64,000 bases of DNA, taken from contig NZ_AAWS01000021.1 in assembly GCF_000169175.1 (NCBI RefSeq), forward strand, positions 1 to 64,000, given 5' to 3'. The stretch comes from Microscilla marina ATCC 23134. Lineage in GTDB: Bacteria > Bacteroidota > Bacteroidia > Cytophagales > Microscillaceae. The notes beneath the pieces are model-generated. The model did not search any database and was not told the DNA's origin. It saw only the letters and a list, made by a program, of their open reading frames with translations. The translations under genes and the position numbers were made by a program. The first letter of the stretch is position 1; every line of letters begins with the position of its first letter. Shown here one piece after another: positions 36,497-47,022 of the stretch.

Positions 36497-37672
36497 TTAA
36501 ATCCTAATGCCCATAACTGTAATATCGTCGCGTTGTTCAGTACCTTTCTGGTGTTTTTGGAGCCGTTTTTCAAAGTATTGCTTTTGTTTATACAGCGGAA
36601 GTGTTTGTATTTGAGTCATCAGTTTTACCAGCTTGGTGGTGCCAAAATGCCTGCGTCGTGGGTTGGCAGCATCAGTATAGCCATCGGTAGTAAGGTAAAG
36701 CATTTCTCCTTTGGGCAAATGTATTTCGTGGTTGGTAAATGGGTACTTGCTACGCTTGAGCCACCCTCCCAAAGAGCGTCGGTTGCCCTTTATTTTCAAT
36801 ATTTGACCCACTTGGCTGTAATAAAGGGTAGACTTGGCTCCGCAAAATACTACCTTGACCTTGTCGTTGGCTTGCTTGAGCCGGGTAGACCCCATAGGTG
36901 TTTCTATACAGCACAAACTCAAGTCCATGCCATCTATGCTTTTAGACTCTTGCTGATGCAACGCAGTATAAATATCGGTATCCAGGGTTTCGAGAATCTC
37001 ACTGGGTTCAAATATTTCTTTTTCACGCACAATCTGGTTGAGCAAAGTGTGCCCTATGATACTCATAAAGGCTCCGGGTACACCGTGTCCCGTGCAGTCA
37101 ACCGTAGCAATAAATGTTTTGTTGCCTATTTGAGTAAACCAGTAAAAGTCACCCGATACCATATCTTTGGGCAAAAAAATGATAAAAGCATCACTAAAAG
37201 ACTTCTTGATTTCGATGTGATTAGGAAGAATAGCTTGCTGAATACGCTTGGCATATATGATGCTGTCGGTGAGGCGGTTATTTTTTATTTTAAGTTCTTC
37301 AAACGTTTCTTCGAGCATTGTTTTTTGGTACTTTATTTCTTCCTGGCTCGCTTTCAATTGGTTGTATGCTTTGATGAGCACCTGTTCATTTGCGTGCATT
37401 TTCTGGTTATTAAACTCTAGCGTTTGTTGTTGTTCATCCCGGTTTTTTTGGGCAACTTCAAGTGCCTTCAATCCCTTTAAATACTCTTTTTTTTGTTGGG
37501 TCAATTGCTCTTCCTGATGTTGCGTTTGAGACTGAAGATGTGTTATTTCTTCCTTTTGTGTGTAGATCGTATTTCGCTGAAGTACAGCAACAACAACCAA
37601 AAGTCCCGCAATGAGTACCAATACAATATTCAACAGCATAAAGTGATCGTTTGCTCTTTTGTAGACATACAA
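36497..37672 (-). CDS. Membrane-anchored SpoIIE/PP2C phosphatase without TPR
   Basis: 391 residues: one membrane segment (about 12-31), long coiled coil (about 37-130), then a SpoIIE domain (about 145-391) with MVSGDFYWFTQ, DCTGHGVPGAFMS, LYLTTDGYTDA and EQRDDITVMG. The domain is clearly related to the three array copies at 18-25 kb, but the periplasmic TPR part is missing, so its input must come through the membrane helix, coiled coil or a partner. The convergent TPR-CHAT protein, 10 bp away, is a candidate. Catalytic acidic residues intact. Confidence 0.92.
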   Translation of the reverse strand: MYVYKRANDHFMLLNIVLVLIAGLLVVVAVLQRNTIYTQKEEITHLQSQTQHQEEQLTQQKKEYLKGLKALEVAQKNRDEQQQTLEFNNQKMHANEQVLIKAYNQLKASQEEIKYQKTMLEETFEELKIKNNRLTDSIIYAKRIQQAILPNHIEIKKSFSDAFIIFLPKDMVSGDFYWFTQIGNKTFIATVDCTGHGVPGAFMSIIGHTLLNQIVREKEIFEPSEILETLDTDIYTALHQQESKSIDGMDLSLCCIETPMGSTRLKQANDKVKVVFCGAKSTLYYSQVGQILKIKGNRRSLGGWLKRSKYPFTNHEIHLPKGEMLYLTTDGYTDAANPRRRHFGTTKLVKLMTQIQTLPLYKQKQYFEKRLQKHQKGTEQRDDITVMGIRI

Positions 37673-38032
37673 TAGGTATAGATAAATCTAACGAAATAGT
37701 CACACTTTTTAAAACAAATACCAGGAGTATTTTATTTTAGTTTTTGTCCGTGGCTAAACCACCCTGGCGATAAATTAAACATTTGTGTATGAAAAAGTTA
37801 AGGGTTGACTTACCTGATACGAACACCGGTTTTTTGATAAAAACACCCATAGTCAAACATCAGCAGTCAAGATAATGTAACACATCTCATAAAATCATTT
37901 AAAAAAGTGATAAAAAAATTGTATTTTGCCATCAGTTAAATTCTTGGGTCAATAGGGGATTTTATGTATCAACATAGTTATTATTCCTATATTACCCGGC
38001 TTTAGCATCCTTTTTAATCAACCAAAATAGTT
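37673..38032. other. Divergent noncoding region upstream of SpoIIE gene and cas6
   Basis: 360 bp, AT-rich, no gene, no CRISPR-like spaced repeats. It must hold the promoters of both flanking genes, but I find no exact TAnnTTTG box. Confidence 0.4.
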
Positions 38033-38818
38033 ATGAGATACAAAATCACCCTCAAAACTACCGATGCCTATACTGTTATTCCAATTAACTATCAGTATGA
38101 GCTATCTTCGTGTATTTTGGGTATTTGCAAAGATGCCAATACCAAGTACCAGCGTTTTTTGAAGCAGCACAAACTCCCTGCCCGTAGGAAAAACTTTCAA
38201 TGGTTTTCATTTTCAAATTTATACGTGCCACGGCGCGAAATATTTGCCGATCGTTTGCAGGTCATTAGCCCAAAAATCTCTTTTATTATATCATTTTATT
38301 TAGACCCTTCAGCTGAGCGGTTTATCAAGGATTTATTTTTGGACAGACAAATGTATCTGGGCGACAAGTTTTCTCAGGCACGCTTTATTGTAGAAAACGT
38401 AGAGCCTTTGCCTTTGCGCATGCCAAGTACTACGGTATCGTTTAAAACTTTGTCTCCATTGTTGATCAGTAAGCTCAATAACCGAGGCAATGTAGACTAT
38501 TTGCCTCCTGAACACCCTGAGTACGAAAACCTTTTTTTACAAGCATTGCTTGGCAAGTATGTAAAAGTGTTGCAGGAAACTAACCAAACTCCTGAAAGCT
38601 CAACGCACCAAAGGATAGAGTTTGAGGTAAACCATTACAAAAAGATAAAGTCAAGACTCATTACGGTAAAAGCGCACACCACCAACGAGGCGCGTATCAG
38701 GGGCTTTATGTATGAGTTTAGGCTTACTGCTCCCAAAGAAATCATAGAGCTTGGGTTGCTTACTGGCTTTGGCGAGAAAAACAGGTTAGGCTTTGGAGCT
38801 TGTGAAACGGTGTATTGA
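38033..38818 (+). CDS. cas6: Orphan CRISPR-associated endoribonuclease Cas6
   Basis: 261 residues with the tandem ferredoxin-like folds of Cas6. The N-terminal part has FQWFSFSNLYVP; the middle has TLSPLLISKLNNRG and YLPPEHPEYENLFLQALLGKY; and the C-terminal Gly-rich loop is GLLTGFGEKNRLGFG (241-255), the hallmark of the RAMP family. Cas6 cuts repeat RNA to make crRNAs. No other cas gene and no CRISPR array occur in the window, so it must act on an array elsewhere or be a relic. The frame is intact. Confidence 0.87.
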   Translation: MRYKITLKTTDAYTVIPINYQYELSSCILGICKDANTKYQRFLKQHKLPARRKNFQWFSFSNLYVPRREIFADRLQVISPKISFIISFYLDPSAERFIKDLFLDRQMYLGDKFSQARFIVENVEPLPLRMPSTTVSFKTLSPLLISKLNNRGNVDYLPPEHPEYENLFLQALLGKYVKVLQETNQTPESSTHQRIEFEVNHYKKIKSRLITVKAHTTNEARIRGFMYEFRLTAPKEIIELGLLTGFGEKNRLGFGACETVY

Positions 38819-38924
38819 GGTGCAAAAAAAGCACAGGATTTTATTTAGAGTTTAATTTTTTCTATATTCTAAAAGTTTTTCTTTGAATAAGAATGTATAA
38901 AAAATTATCTTGAGGTATAGCAGC

Positions 38925-39000
38925 GGTTTGTCATAGTACTATTGCTTTATAAATTTTAAGTAACAGACAAACAATAGTTTGTAAGTACTATCGACAAACC
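38925..39000. repeat. Long imperfect inverted repeat downstream of cas6
   Basis: GGTTTGTCATAGTACT (38925-38940) is matched by AGTACTATCGACAAACC (38984-39000), a 16-bp stem with one bulged base and a 43-nt loop. Position about 110 bp past cas6. It is either an RNA structure or an inverted end of a small element. Confidence 0.6.
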
Positions 39001-39003
39001 AAC

Positions 39004-39449
39004 GCTACTACTCTACCCAGCTTTTTTTAAAAAACATCATCCTCGCCTCGGTTGTGTGTCTTCACCAACTGATCGAAACCCTAAAATAAGTTGTTTTTTG
39101 GGTGGTTTGATTTAGGAACATGTTCAAAATAAGTGTCGAGATTGAGGGCGTATACTCGAGGCTGGCTGAGGCACTTTTTGCAGTCGTAGCCATAGCTACG
39201 GCGAAAACCGATGGCTGCAGCCCTGCTGCGCCGAGCTCTGCCAAAGGCTAAAAGTAACGAAAGTCAGTAAAGAGGATATGTTCTAAACCGGACAGTTATT
39301 GTTGAGGGCTATGCCCGAAATCCCGTTTACGGGGCGATCACGTTCCTTAGCTTCGCTGAGCACTGATATTCATCGGTATCTAAGGACTCGTAAACTCGGT
39401 TGTGAGGACACAAATCAGGGCGAAAAATAGTAGGGTAGAGTACAACGCT
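39004..39449. repeat. Dispersed intergenic repeat, copy 2 (with 240-bp extra segment)
   Basis: Shares the CTACCCAG, GAAACCCTAAAATAAG and TATCTAAGGACTCGTAAAC blocks with 1435-1646, in the same order, and has ends related by inversion (CTCTACCC / GGGTAGAG). About 240 bp between the second and third blocks are absent from copy 1. No gene supported inside. Confidence 0.55.
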
Positions 39450-39477
39450 ATCAATTCCTGTATTCAAATTTTTTGCA

Positions 39478-42400
39478 ATGCGCAAGTATAAGATATTTGT
39501 AAGAATAACCATTATTGCTTTATTTTTTTTCAATCATTTACTATTTGCTCAAGTTGCCGGAGAAGATAGTCTGCGGAAGCTATTGCCTAAACTGCAGGGC
39601 AAACAAAAAATTAGAGCACTCAACCATTTGGCTTATTTACTACGCCACTCTTCGGCTCCCATCAAGACAGAAGAATACGCCCAAAAAGCCTTGGAAATTT
39701 CGCTGAGAATGAACGATAGTTATGGGGTAGCAAGTAGCTACGCCAATATTGGGCATTACTTTTTTGCCATCAGCAATTATCAGCAGGCCTATGAGTATTT
39801 TTTCAAAGCACATGACCTTTTTGTTGAAAACAAACATTTGCTCGAAGCAGCCGAAAGCTCCCGTAATATGGGGAATGTGTTGCGGCGACAAGGTAAATAC
39901 AAAGAGGCAGATCGACACTATGACGATGCGTTGGTGATTTTTCAAGATTTAAACGATCAAAAGGGAATAGCTAACATATTGAGTAACCAAGGACAGATTG
40001 CCATTCATAGCAATAACAACGGCAGGGCAAAAGAGCTATTGAACAAAAGCCTGAAGGTAGCCCGAAAAATTGGCTATAAAGAAAGCGAGGCACGCTCGTT
40101 GGGCAGGTTGGCTTACCTCTATGCCTTGCTGAGCGACAACAAAAAGGCGTTGGAGTTGCTCTATCAGGAACTAGACATAGCCAAAGAGCTTAAAAACCAA
40201 GACCTTGAAACCGACGCAAATAATGATATTGGCAAGGTGTTAATTTTGCTTGAAAATTACGACAAGGCAGTTGACCACCTCTCAAGGGCTTTGAAACTGG
40301 GGCACGAAATGAAAGCAAAAGAGCGGGTGCTTGCCAGTTATGAAGAAATGGCCAATTTATACAAAGCCAAAGGCGACTTTAAACAAGCGTATAACTACCA
40401 GCTTAAGGTAAGGGCAATGGAACATGAAATAAGAGACTCTGATGCCAGAGTACGCATTGCCAGTTTGAAGTCACAGTATGAGATCAAGAAAACGACCACC
40501 GAAAATAGTTTGCTAAGGCAAAAAGTAGAGCTCAACAGGTTTATTATAGGAGGAGGTATTATATTCATTTCTATAGTTGTCATTTTGGGCCTTTTTCTTG
40601 TGAGAAGCAATCGCCAAAAAAATACGATTAACCAAGAGTTGATTAACCAAACAAATGCATTAAGGGTCAAGCAAGAAAAATTTGAGTTGCAAAACGAAGA
40701 ACTACGCTCTCAAAAAGAAATCTTGATGATTACAATTACTGAACTCAACCAACACCGTGACCACCTGGAAGAACTGGTAGACGAGCGAACCCTTGAGCTT
40801 ACCCAGTCGAACGAGCAACTTGTAAATAACCTGCTACGTCAAACTACACTCTCCGAAATATCATCTATTTTTAACTCCCTGGATAGTTTCGACGAACAGG
40901 TCAGAGAAGTATTGCACCTGTTGGGGGGGCACACCAACGTAAGCCGGGTATCTATTTACGAAGATGAAAGTGATGGAGAAAAAAGCCTCAACACTTTTGA
41001 GTGGTGTCGCAAAGGTATCGAGAATCGCCAGCATAAATTCCGGACTTTAATCTATGCCAGGGTTCCCTATTACAAAAAAGTGATAGAAGAATCAGGCATT
41101 TTTATTATTACCGATGCCGATACCGAAGGCTCCGAAGCAGTACAAAAATCGTTGAAAGCACAAGGAATAAAATCGTTGTTGGTGGCACCGTTGTATGTAC
41201 AGGGCAAACATTTTGGCTTGATTGGTTTTGACGAGTGTTTGATCAAACGCAACTGGAGCGAAAACGAAATAGAACTCATAAAAACCATTGCCAATATTAT
41301 TTCTAACGCTTATGAAAAGCGACTGGCGTACCACAACCTGAGGCAAACTAAAGAGCAAGCCCAAAAAAGCGAGGCACAGCTCAAGCTGATTTATAACAAC
41401 ACCCATGAACTAATGACTTTGTTTAAGGTAGAAGAAGAAGGGATGCCAGTGCTGGAGTCTACCAATCAACATGTCATCGAAATGTTTGCGTTTAGAGGCG
41501 AAGTAATCACTCCAGCTGAACTTATAGGCGTCAAAATAGACGAATATTATAAAAGGGCTTTTTATCAGGACGATGACAAGCTACACCGTGAGATTCAACG
41601 GGTAAAAAGAGTATTGAAGAAAAAACAAGAAGTGTTGTTTACCGACAGGCTAGACCTGGACGGGGGCAAAGTGCTATTTAGAGAAAACCGTCTCACCCCC
41701 ATTATCAACGAACAGGGCGACTGTACCCACTTGTTGATTATTAGCCGTGATATTACCAAAAATCGCATTGCCAAGGCAGCACTGAAAGAAAGCGAAACCC
41801 GTTTGAAGCTTGCCATTGAAGCCGCCCATCAAGGCTTATGGGACTGGGACATTCGTGCCAACGAAAACTACCTCAGCCCCGACTTTTACCGCATTTTGGG
41901 GTATCAATACTACGAAAACCCTCCCATTCCATTTAAGCCCGATTACGACCAGTGGCTGTCGCATGTACACCCCGATGACCGCCCAAAAGTGGCCAATTTT
42001 CAACAACGATACCTGGACGAGGAAATTCCTAAATATGAGGTAGAGCTCAGGATCAGGTGCAAAGACGGTAGCTACAAATGGGTGGCCTCTAAAGGACAAA
42101 TTGTGCAGAAAAATCGCTTGGGCATTCCTATACGAATGGTAGGCATTATCAATGATATTACCGAAAGGAAACACACCGACGAGCTGTTGCGACGCAGTGA
42201 GGAGCAAATGAAAATGACGGTGCAAAATGTGCCAGTAATGATCAACGCTTTGGATGAAAAGCTCAACTTTGTGATGTGGAATGCCGAGTGTGAGCGCATT
42301 ACCGGGTATTCATCGCAAGAAATTATTGGCAACCGTCATGTGTTTCAAATGTTGATTCCTGATGACAAATACCGTAAAAAAGTATACAGGCAATGGTTGG

Positions 42401-45400
42401 TGCGCAAAGGAGATTTTAAGAACTGGGAGGTGGCAATTATATGTAAAGATGGCACCGAAAAAATTATATCCTGGACTCAAAACTCTAAACACTATCCTAT
42501 AGCGGGTTGGGCACATTGGGGTGTAGGAGTAGATGTAACCGATCGTAACAAGGCTTTATACGCTTTGCGCGATAGTGAAGAAACACTCAAGCTGGCAATG
42601 AATGCTGCTAAACAAGGTTTGTGGGATTGGGATACCAAAAACAATAAATACAATAGTTTTCAGTATTACCACTTGTTGGGCTATCGCCCCAATGAGTTTG
42701 AGGCTACCCACGAAAACTGGGTGTCGCTTATTCACCCCGACGATGTTCAGAATGTACTGAATACTCAGCAGCGTTATTTAACCGCCGAAACCCCTGACTA
42801 TAGCTTAGAGTATAGAATGCGCGCCAAGAAAGGTACCTATAAATGGTTTTTTGCCAAGGGTAAAACTGTAGCCAGAGATGAGCAAGGTCGCCCCGAACGA
42901 ATGATTGGTATCATCTCCGACATTTCGGAGTTGAAACAGGCTACCCAAAGTTTACGCGAAAGCGAACGACAACTATCTACCTTGATGTCGAACCTGCCTG
43001 GAATGGTATATCGTTGCCACAACAACCAAGAAAGACCGATGGTGTTTGTAAGTGAAGGTAGTACCGCATTAACAGGCATTACCCCAGAAGAGTTTATCGA
43101 AGGTAAACGGAAGTTTAATGATATCATATTGCCAGAGCACAAGACAATCCTATGGGAAGAAGCCCAAACCGCGCTCAAAGAAAACCGCCCGTTTGAGGTA
43201 GAGTACCCGGTAATGGTAGATGGGCAGATCAAGTGGTTGTGGGAAAAGGGGCGTTTGACGGGGCAACCTGGTGATGTAAAAGAGCCTATGATTGAGGGTT
43301 TCATTGCTGATATTACTGATCGTAAAAATGCTCAAGAAGAACTCCTGGCGTTGAAAAATGACCTGGAACGCCAGGTGACCCAACGTACCAAAGAACTGAG
43401 AGAGTCTAACCATCAGTTAAGTTTGTTGTTGCAAGAGTCACAGGAAAATGCGGAAACCCTCAAGGCACAAGAAGAGGAACTCAGACAAAACGTAGAGCAA
43501 CTCAATAAAACCAATGTAGCACTAGAGCGAAAGCAGCAAGAGTTGAACGAAGCCCATAGTCGCTTTGAGCTTATTCACCAGGGAATAGGGGAGGGGCTCT
43601 GGGAAATCTTTGTGCCCCAAAACAAAAAACTGGGCAAAGAGGCGTTGGCTTGGGTGTCGCCCAAAATGTTAAACATATTAGACATTACCTCACCCGATAA
43701 CCATATTGACCTGACCGCCTGGCACAATAAAATTCACCCTGAAGAACGCGAGGAAGTAATTCAGCGTTTTGAAACTTACATCAATAATCCTGATTGGATT
43801 CAGCCATATTTTGTAGAGTATAGAATGCTCATGGGCAATGGCGAATATCATTGGTTTAGAGAAAGCGGTATTGTGGCACGTGATGAATATGGCAACCCGT
43901 CTAAAGTAGCCGGATCGTTGATCAACATTCATGAGAAAAAGCACGCTGAGGAAGCTTTACGCGAAAGCGAAGCCCGTTTGCAATATGCATTGGAAGCTAC
44001 CCGTGATGGTTTGTATGACATAGACATGCTCGAAGATAGAACCTTTGCCAGTAGTAACTATTACCGTATGTTAGGCTTTGAGCCTGACGAATTTGACGTA
44101 AACGGACAAGTGTGGCGCAAACTCTTGCACCATGAAGACAAAGAAAAAGTGATTACTGCTTTTGATCAGTACAAAGAACTCAACTTCCCGTTTTACTCCA
44201 TCGAATATCGTATGCAGTGCAAAGATGGTGAGTATAAGTGGTTTTTAGACCGGGGCAAAGCCGTAGAATTTAGTCAGGTGGGCAAGGCCATTCGCACCAT
44301 TGGTACGATGACCAATATAGATGAGCGTAAACGTTATGAAGAAGATCTGCAAAGCGCCAAAGCTGCAGCAGAAGCAGCAAGCCAGGCAAAAAGTGTGTTT
44401 TTGGCAAGTATGAGCCACGACTTACGTACGCCATTGAACGGGATTTTAGGATACGCTCAAATTCTTAAAAAAGAAAAAAATATTACCCCACCCCAACGCG
44501 ACGGTTTGCAGATCATAGAACGCAGTGGAGAGCAACTGTTGTTGTTGATCAACGATATCTTGCATTTGTCAAAAATAGAATCAGGCAAACTAGAGCTGGA
44601 AAACAATGATTTCAATTTTGCCGATTTTGTAAAAAATGTAGTAAGCATTACCAGGGTATGGGCCGAAAACAAAAATATAGACTACCGTTTCGAGAGCCCG
44701 GCTCAGCTGCCTTATTTTGTAAATGGTGATGAAAAACGCATCCGACAAATATTATTCAACTTGTTGAGCAATGCCATTAAGTTTACCGATGAAGGAGGAG
44801 TTACTTTTAGGATTACCCATACCCCACACCCAACCAAAGTATTGAATCATATTTTTGTGTTCGAGGTAGAAGATACGGGTACTGGAATACCCAAAGACAC
44901 TATTGCCAAAATATTTGAGCCTTTTCATCAGGTACGAGGTAGTCGCCACCAGGCAGAAGGTACAGGACTGGGACTGGCAATCTGTAACCGTTTGGTAAAA
45001 CTCATGGATGGTTCTATTCAAGTAGAAAGCACCTTGGGCAAAGGGAGTTTGTTTAAGCTCACTATAGATATGCCCGTAACCAATAGCGAGTTGCCTCAGC
45101 CGCCACAAGAAGAGAGAAATATTGTGGGTTACCAAGGCGATACTATCAAGTTGTTGGTGGTAGACGATCGAGAAGAAAACCGAATGGTTTTGAACAATAT
45201 GCTCAGTCCGTTGGGTTTTGAAGTATACGAAGCCATAGATGGAGAAGATGCTGTAAATAAAACCAGGGAATACGAGCCTGAATGTGTGATTATGGATTTG
45301 GTCATGCCCAATATGGATGGTTTTGAAGCAGTAAAGCTGATTAGAGAAGATGCCAGCCTCAAGGGAATCAAAATTATTGCTTGCTCAGCAAGTGTATACG

Positions 45401-45786
45401 ACTACGACCGCAACCAAAGTGTGGCAGTGGGTTGCAACGATTTTGTGCCCAAACCTGTAAACATTGCCGAAATGCTGGCCACCCTGGCAAGGCACTTGGC
45501 GATAGAGTGGGTATACGAGCAAGCCCTGGAGGTGGTGTCGAACAGTAGTGCCAAAGTGGTACCGCAAAACAAAGAAATGATATTTCCTAGTCAGGAGGTG
45601 TTACAACAAATATATAAACTGGCGCTTATTGGTGATGTAGAGTCACTGGTAGAGCGATTGACTGGGTTAGAGGAGGAAGATGAGGGTTTTGTACCGTTTG
45701 TGGCAAAAATACGTACATTTGCGCGCGAGTACAAGATGAAGTTGATACGGCAGTTTATAAAGTCTCAATTAAAAACTGATGAATAA
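39478..45786 (+). CDS. Giant TPR/GAF/multi-PAS hybrid histidine kinase
   Basis: 2102 residues. Order: signal peptide (1-25); TPR repeats (about 31-334) in the periplasm; membrane segment (355-376); coiled coil; GAF domain (about 452-618); seven PAS domains starting near 630, 768, 901, 1028, 1158, 1360 and 1495, with a coiled coil at 1285-1360; HisKA with phospho-accepting His1647 ([12 protein letters not shown]); HATPase (about 1755-1867; [20 protein letters not shown]); and receiver domain with Asp1940 (MDLVMP). PAS2, PAS4, PAS6 and PAS7 share a GLWDWD-like start, typical of PAS_3. Stop overlaps the next kinase start by 8 bp. Confidence 0.94.
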   Translation: MRKYKIFVRITIIALFFFNHLLFAQVAGEDSLRKLLPKLQGKQKIRALNHLAYLLRHSSAPIKTEEYAQKALEISLRMNDSYGVASSYANIGHYFFAISNYQQAYEYFFKAHDLFVENKHLLEAAESSRNMGNVLRRQGKYKEADRHYDDALVIFQDLNDQKGIANILSNQGQIAIHSNNNGRAKELLNKSLKVARKIGYKESEARSLGRLAYLYALLSDNKKALELLYQELDIAKELKNQDLETDANNDIGKVLILLENYDKAVDHLSRALKLGHEMKAKERVLASYEEMANLYKAKGDFKQAYNYQLKVRAMEHEIRDSDARVRIASLKSQYEIKKTTTENSLLRQKVELNRFIIGGGIIFISIVVILGLFLVRSNRQKNTINQELINQTNALRVKQEKFELQNEELRSQKEILMITITELNQHRDHLEELVDERTLELTQSNEQLVNNLLRQTTLSEISSIFNSLDSFDEQVREVLHLLGGHTNVSRVSIYEDESDGEKSLNTFEWCRKGIENRQHKFRTLIYARVPYYKKVIEESGIFIITDADTEGSEAVQKSLKAQGIKSLLVAPLYVQGKHFGLIGFDECLIKRNWSENEIELIKTIANIISNAYEKRLAYHNLRQTKEQAQKSEAQLKLIYNNTHELMTLFKVEEEGMPVLESTNQHVIEMFAFRGEVITPAELIGVKIDEYYKRAFYQDDDKLHREIQRVKRVLKKKQEVLFTDRLDLDGGKVLFRENRLTPIINEQGDCTHLLIISRDITKNRIAKAALKESETRLKLAIEAAHQGLWDWDIRANENYLSPDFYRILGYQYYENPPIPFKPDYDQWLSHVHPDDRPKVANFQQRYLDEEIPKYEVELRIRCKDGSYKWVASKGQIVQKNRLGIPIRMVGIINDITERKHTDELLRRSEEQMKMTVQNVPVMINALDEKLNFVMWNAECERITGYSSQEIIGNRHVFQMLIPDDKYRKKVYRQWLVRKGDFKNWEVAIICKDGTEKIISWTQNSKHYPIAGWAHWGVGVDVTDRNKALYALRDSEETLKLAMNAAKQGLWDWDTKNNKYNSFQYYHLLGYRPNEFEATHENWVSLIHPDDVQNVLNTQQRYLTAETPDYSLEYRMRAKKGTYKWFFAKGKTVARDEQGRPERMIGIISDISELKQATQSLRESERQLSTLMSNLPGMVYRCHNNQERPMVFVSEGSTALTGITPEEFIEGKRKFNDIILPEHKTILWEEAQTALKENRPFEVEYPVMVDGQIKWLWEKGRLTGQPGDVKEPMIEGFIADITDRKNAQEELLALKNDLERQVTQRTKELRESNHQLSLLLQESQENAETLKAQEEELRQNVEQLNKTNVALERKQQELNEAHSRFELIHQGIGEGLWEIFVPQNKKLGKEALAWVSPKMLNILDITSPDNHIDLTAWHNKIHPEEREEVIQRFETYINNPDWIQPYFVEYRMLMGNGEYHWFRESGIVARDEYGNPSKVAGSLINIHEKKHAEEALRESEARLQYALEATRDGLYDIDMLEDRTFASSNYYRMLGFEPDEFDVNGQVWRKLLHHEDKEKVITAFDQYKELNFPFYSIEYRMQCKDGEYKWFLDRGKAVEFSQVGKAIRTIGTMTNIDERKRYEEDLQSAKAAAEAASQAKSVFLASMSHDLRTPLNGILGYAQILKKEKNITPPQRDGLQIIERSGEQLLLLINDILHLSKIESGKLELENNDFNFADFVKNVVSITRVWAENKNIDYRFESPAQLPYFVNGDEKRIRQILFNLLSNAIKFTDEGGVTFRITHTPHPTKVLNHIFVFEVEDTGTGIPKDTIAKIFEPFHQVRGSRHQAEGTGLGLAICNRLVKLMDGSIQVESTLGKGSLFKLTIDMPVTNSELPQPPQEERNIVGYQGDTIKLLVVDDREENRMVLNNMLSPLGFEVYEAIDGEDAVNKTREYEPECVIMDLVMPNMDGFEAVKLIREDASLKGIKIIACSASVYDYDRNQSVAVGCNDFVPKPVNIAEMLATLARHLAIEWVYEQALEVVSNSSAKVVPQNKEMIFPSQEVLQQIYKLALIGDVESLVERLTGLEEEDEGFVPFVAKIRTFAREYKMKLIRQFIKSQLKTDE

Positions 45787-46927
45787 CTCTGGTAAAAGTA
45801 CCATGAAAGGTAAAATTTTGATTGTGGATGATACCCCTGCCAATATAGGAGTTATCTTGAGCTATTTACGAGACCAAGGCTATAAAATGCTGGTGGCTGA
45901 AGACGGCGAAAGTGCCATTGAGCAAGTGGGTTTTATGAAACCAGACCTTATACTGATGGACATCATGATGCCAGGGTTGAACGGGTTTGAAACTTGTACC
46001 TCACTGAAGGCAAACAAAGAAACTGCCGATATACCCATTATATTCATGTCTGCACTTAACGAAACAGTTGACAAAGTAAAAGGGTTTCAATTAGGAGCAG
46101 TAGACTATATTACCAAGCCTTTTCAGCAGGAGGAGGTACTGGCAAGGATCAAAACTCATTTGAAGATGGAAAGCCTTCAAAAAGAACTAAAACTAACCAA
46201 TGCGACACTCGAAGACCGCATAAGGGAGCGAACACTTAAATTGCAGGAAGTAAACGAAGAATTAGATCGGTTTTTGTATCGTTCATCACACGACTTGCGA
46301 CGCCCCCTCACCACCTTGTTAGGTTTGGTAGAGATAGCAAATATTACCTTGGCAGACAATGAAGCACGTGAACTATTTGCCCAGGTAAGACTCACGGCAG
46401 TGCAGATGGATCATTTGCTTAAGAAGCTTCAGATGGTAAGCGAAATCAACCAGTCATCGGCCGAAGTGACCAAACCCATGAACATAGAACGGATCATGGC
46501 GAAAATAAAAAAACGTTTTAGTGGGCTTTTACAAAAAAAATCCATCAACTTTAAGTTTACGCACTCATTACCCGAAGAAGTAAACTATCACCCTTTTTTT
46601 TTAGAGGTAATTTTATTCAACGTGATAGAAAACTCGGTAGTGTTTGCCCAAGCCCAAGCCCCATGGATAGAGGTAAGTATTACCCTGGAAAAAAATAGCT
46701 TAAAAATTGTAGTAAAAGACAATGGGCTTGGAATTGATGAAAAATACCTTGCCACAGTGTTAAATATGTATTTTCGAGCCAACGAACAATCGCAGGGAAA
46801 TGGTTTGGGGCTATATGTAGCAAAAAAAGCTATTGATAAAATGAAAGGGAAAATATATATTGACAGTAAACTAGATAAATTTACTGAGGTAACCATTATG
46901 TTGCCTTATAAGAAAGATATAAAGTAA
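45779..46927 (+). CDS. Response regulator-histidine kinase (REC-HK)
   Basis: 382 residues: an N-terminal receiver domain (8-130, Asp61 in ILMDIMMPG, Lys113 in ITKPF), a coiled linker, then HisKA with His171 (SSHDLRRPL) and a HATPase domain (DNGLGI, GNGLGLYVAKKA). No membrane segment. It would take phosphate from the receiver or kinase of the upstream giant protein and pass it on, so it looks like an intermediate in a phosphorelay. Start overlaps the giant kinase gene by 8 bp. Confidence 0.93.
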   Translation: MNNSGKSTMKGKILIVDDTPANIGVILSYLRDQGYKMLVAEDGESAIEQVGFMKPDLILMDIMMPGLNGFETCTSLKANKETADIPIIFMSALNETVDKVKGFQLGAVDYITKPFQQEEVLARIKTHLKMESLQKELKLTNATLEDRIRERTLKLQEVNEELDRFLYRSSHDLRRPLTTLLGLVEIANITLADNEARELFAQVRLTAVQMDHLLKKLQMVSEINQSSAEVTKPMNIERIMAKIKKRFSGLLQKKSINFKFTHSLPEEVNYHPFFLEVILFNVIENSVVFAQAQAPWIEVSITLEKNSLKIVVKDNGLGIDEKYLATVLNMYFRANEQSQGNGLGLYVAKKAIDKMKGKIYIDSKLDKFTEVTIMLPYKKDIK

Positions 46928-47022
46928 GGGTGAAAACGTACACATACGTAAACTATCAATCATCGTTTGAGCAACTGATAGAAATAATCTCTGAACCACA
47001 ATTAATGAGTTGATTTGTTAAA

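Noticed and set aside
36533-37420. 295-codon plus-strand frame opposite the SpoIIE phosphatase gene
   Set aside because: It is the antisense shadow of a strongly conserved coding region and shows no protein-like motifs.
33700-38818. TPR-CHAT protein plus Cas6 as a type III-E (Craspase-like) CRISPR system
   Set aside because: No Cas7-11/gRAMP gene, no array, an N-terminal signal-like segment on the CHAT protein, a convergent phosphatase gene in between, and a second TPR-CHAT protein far from cas6. Proximity is probably chance.
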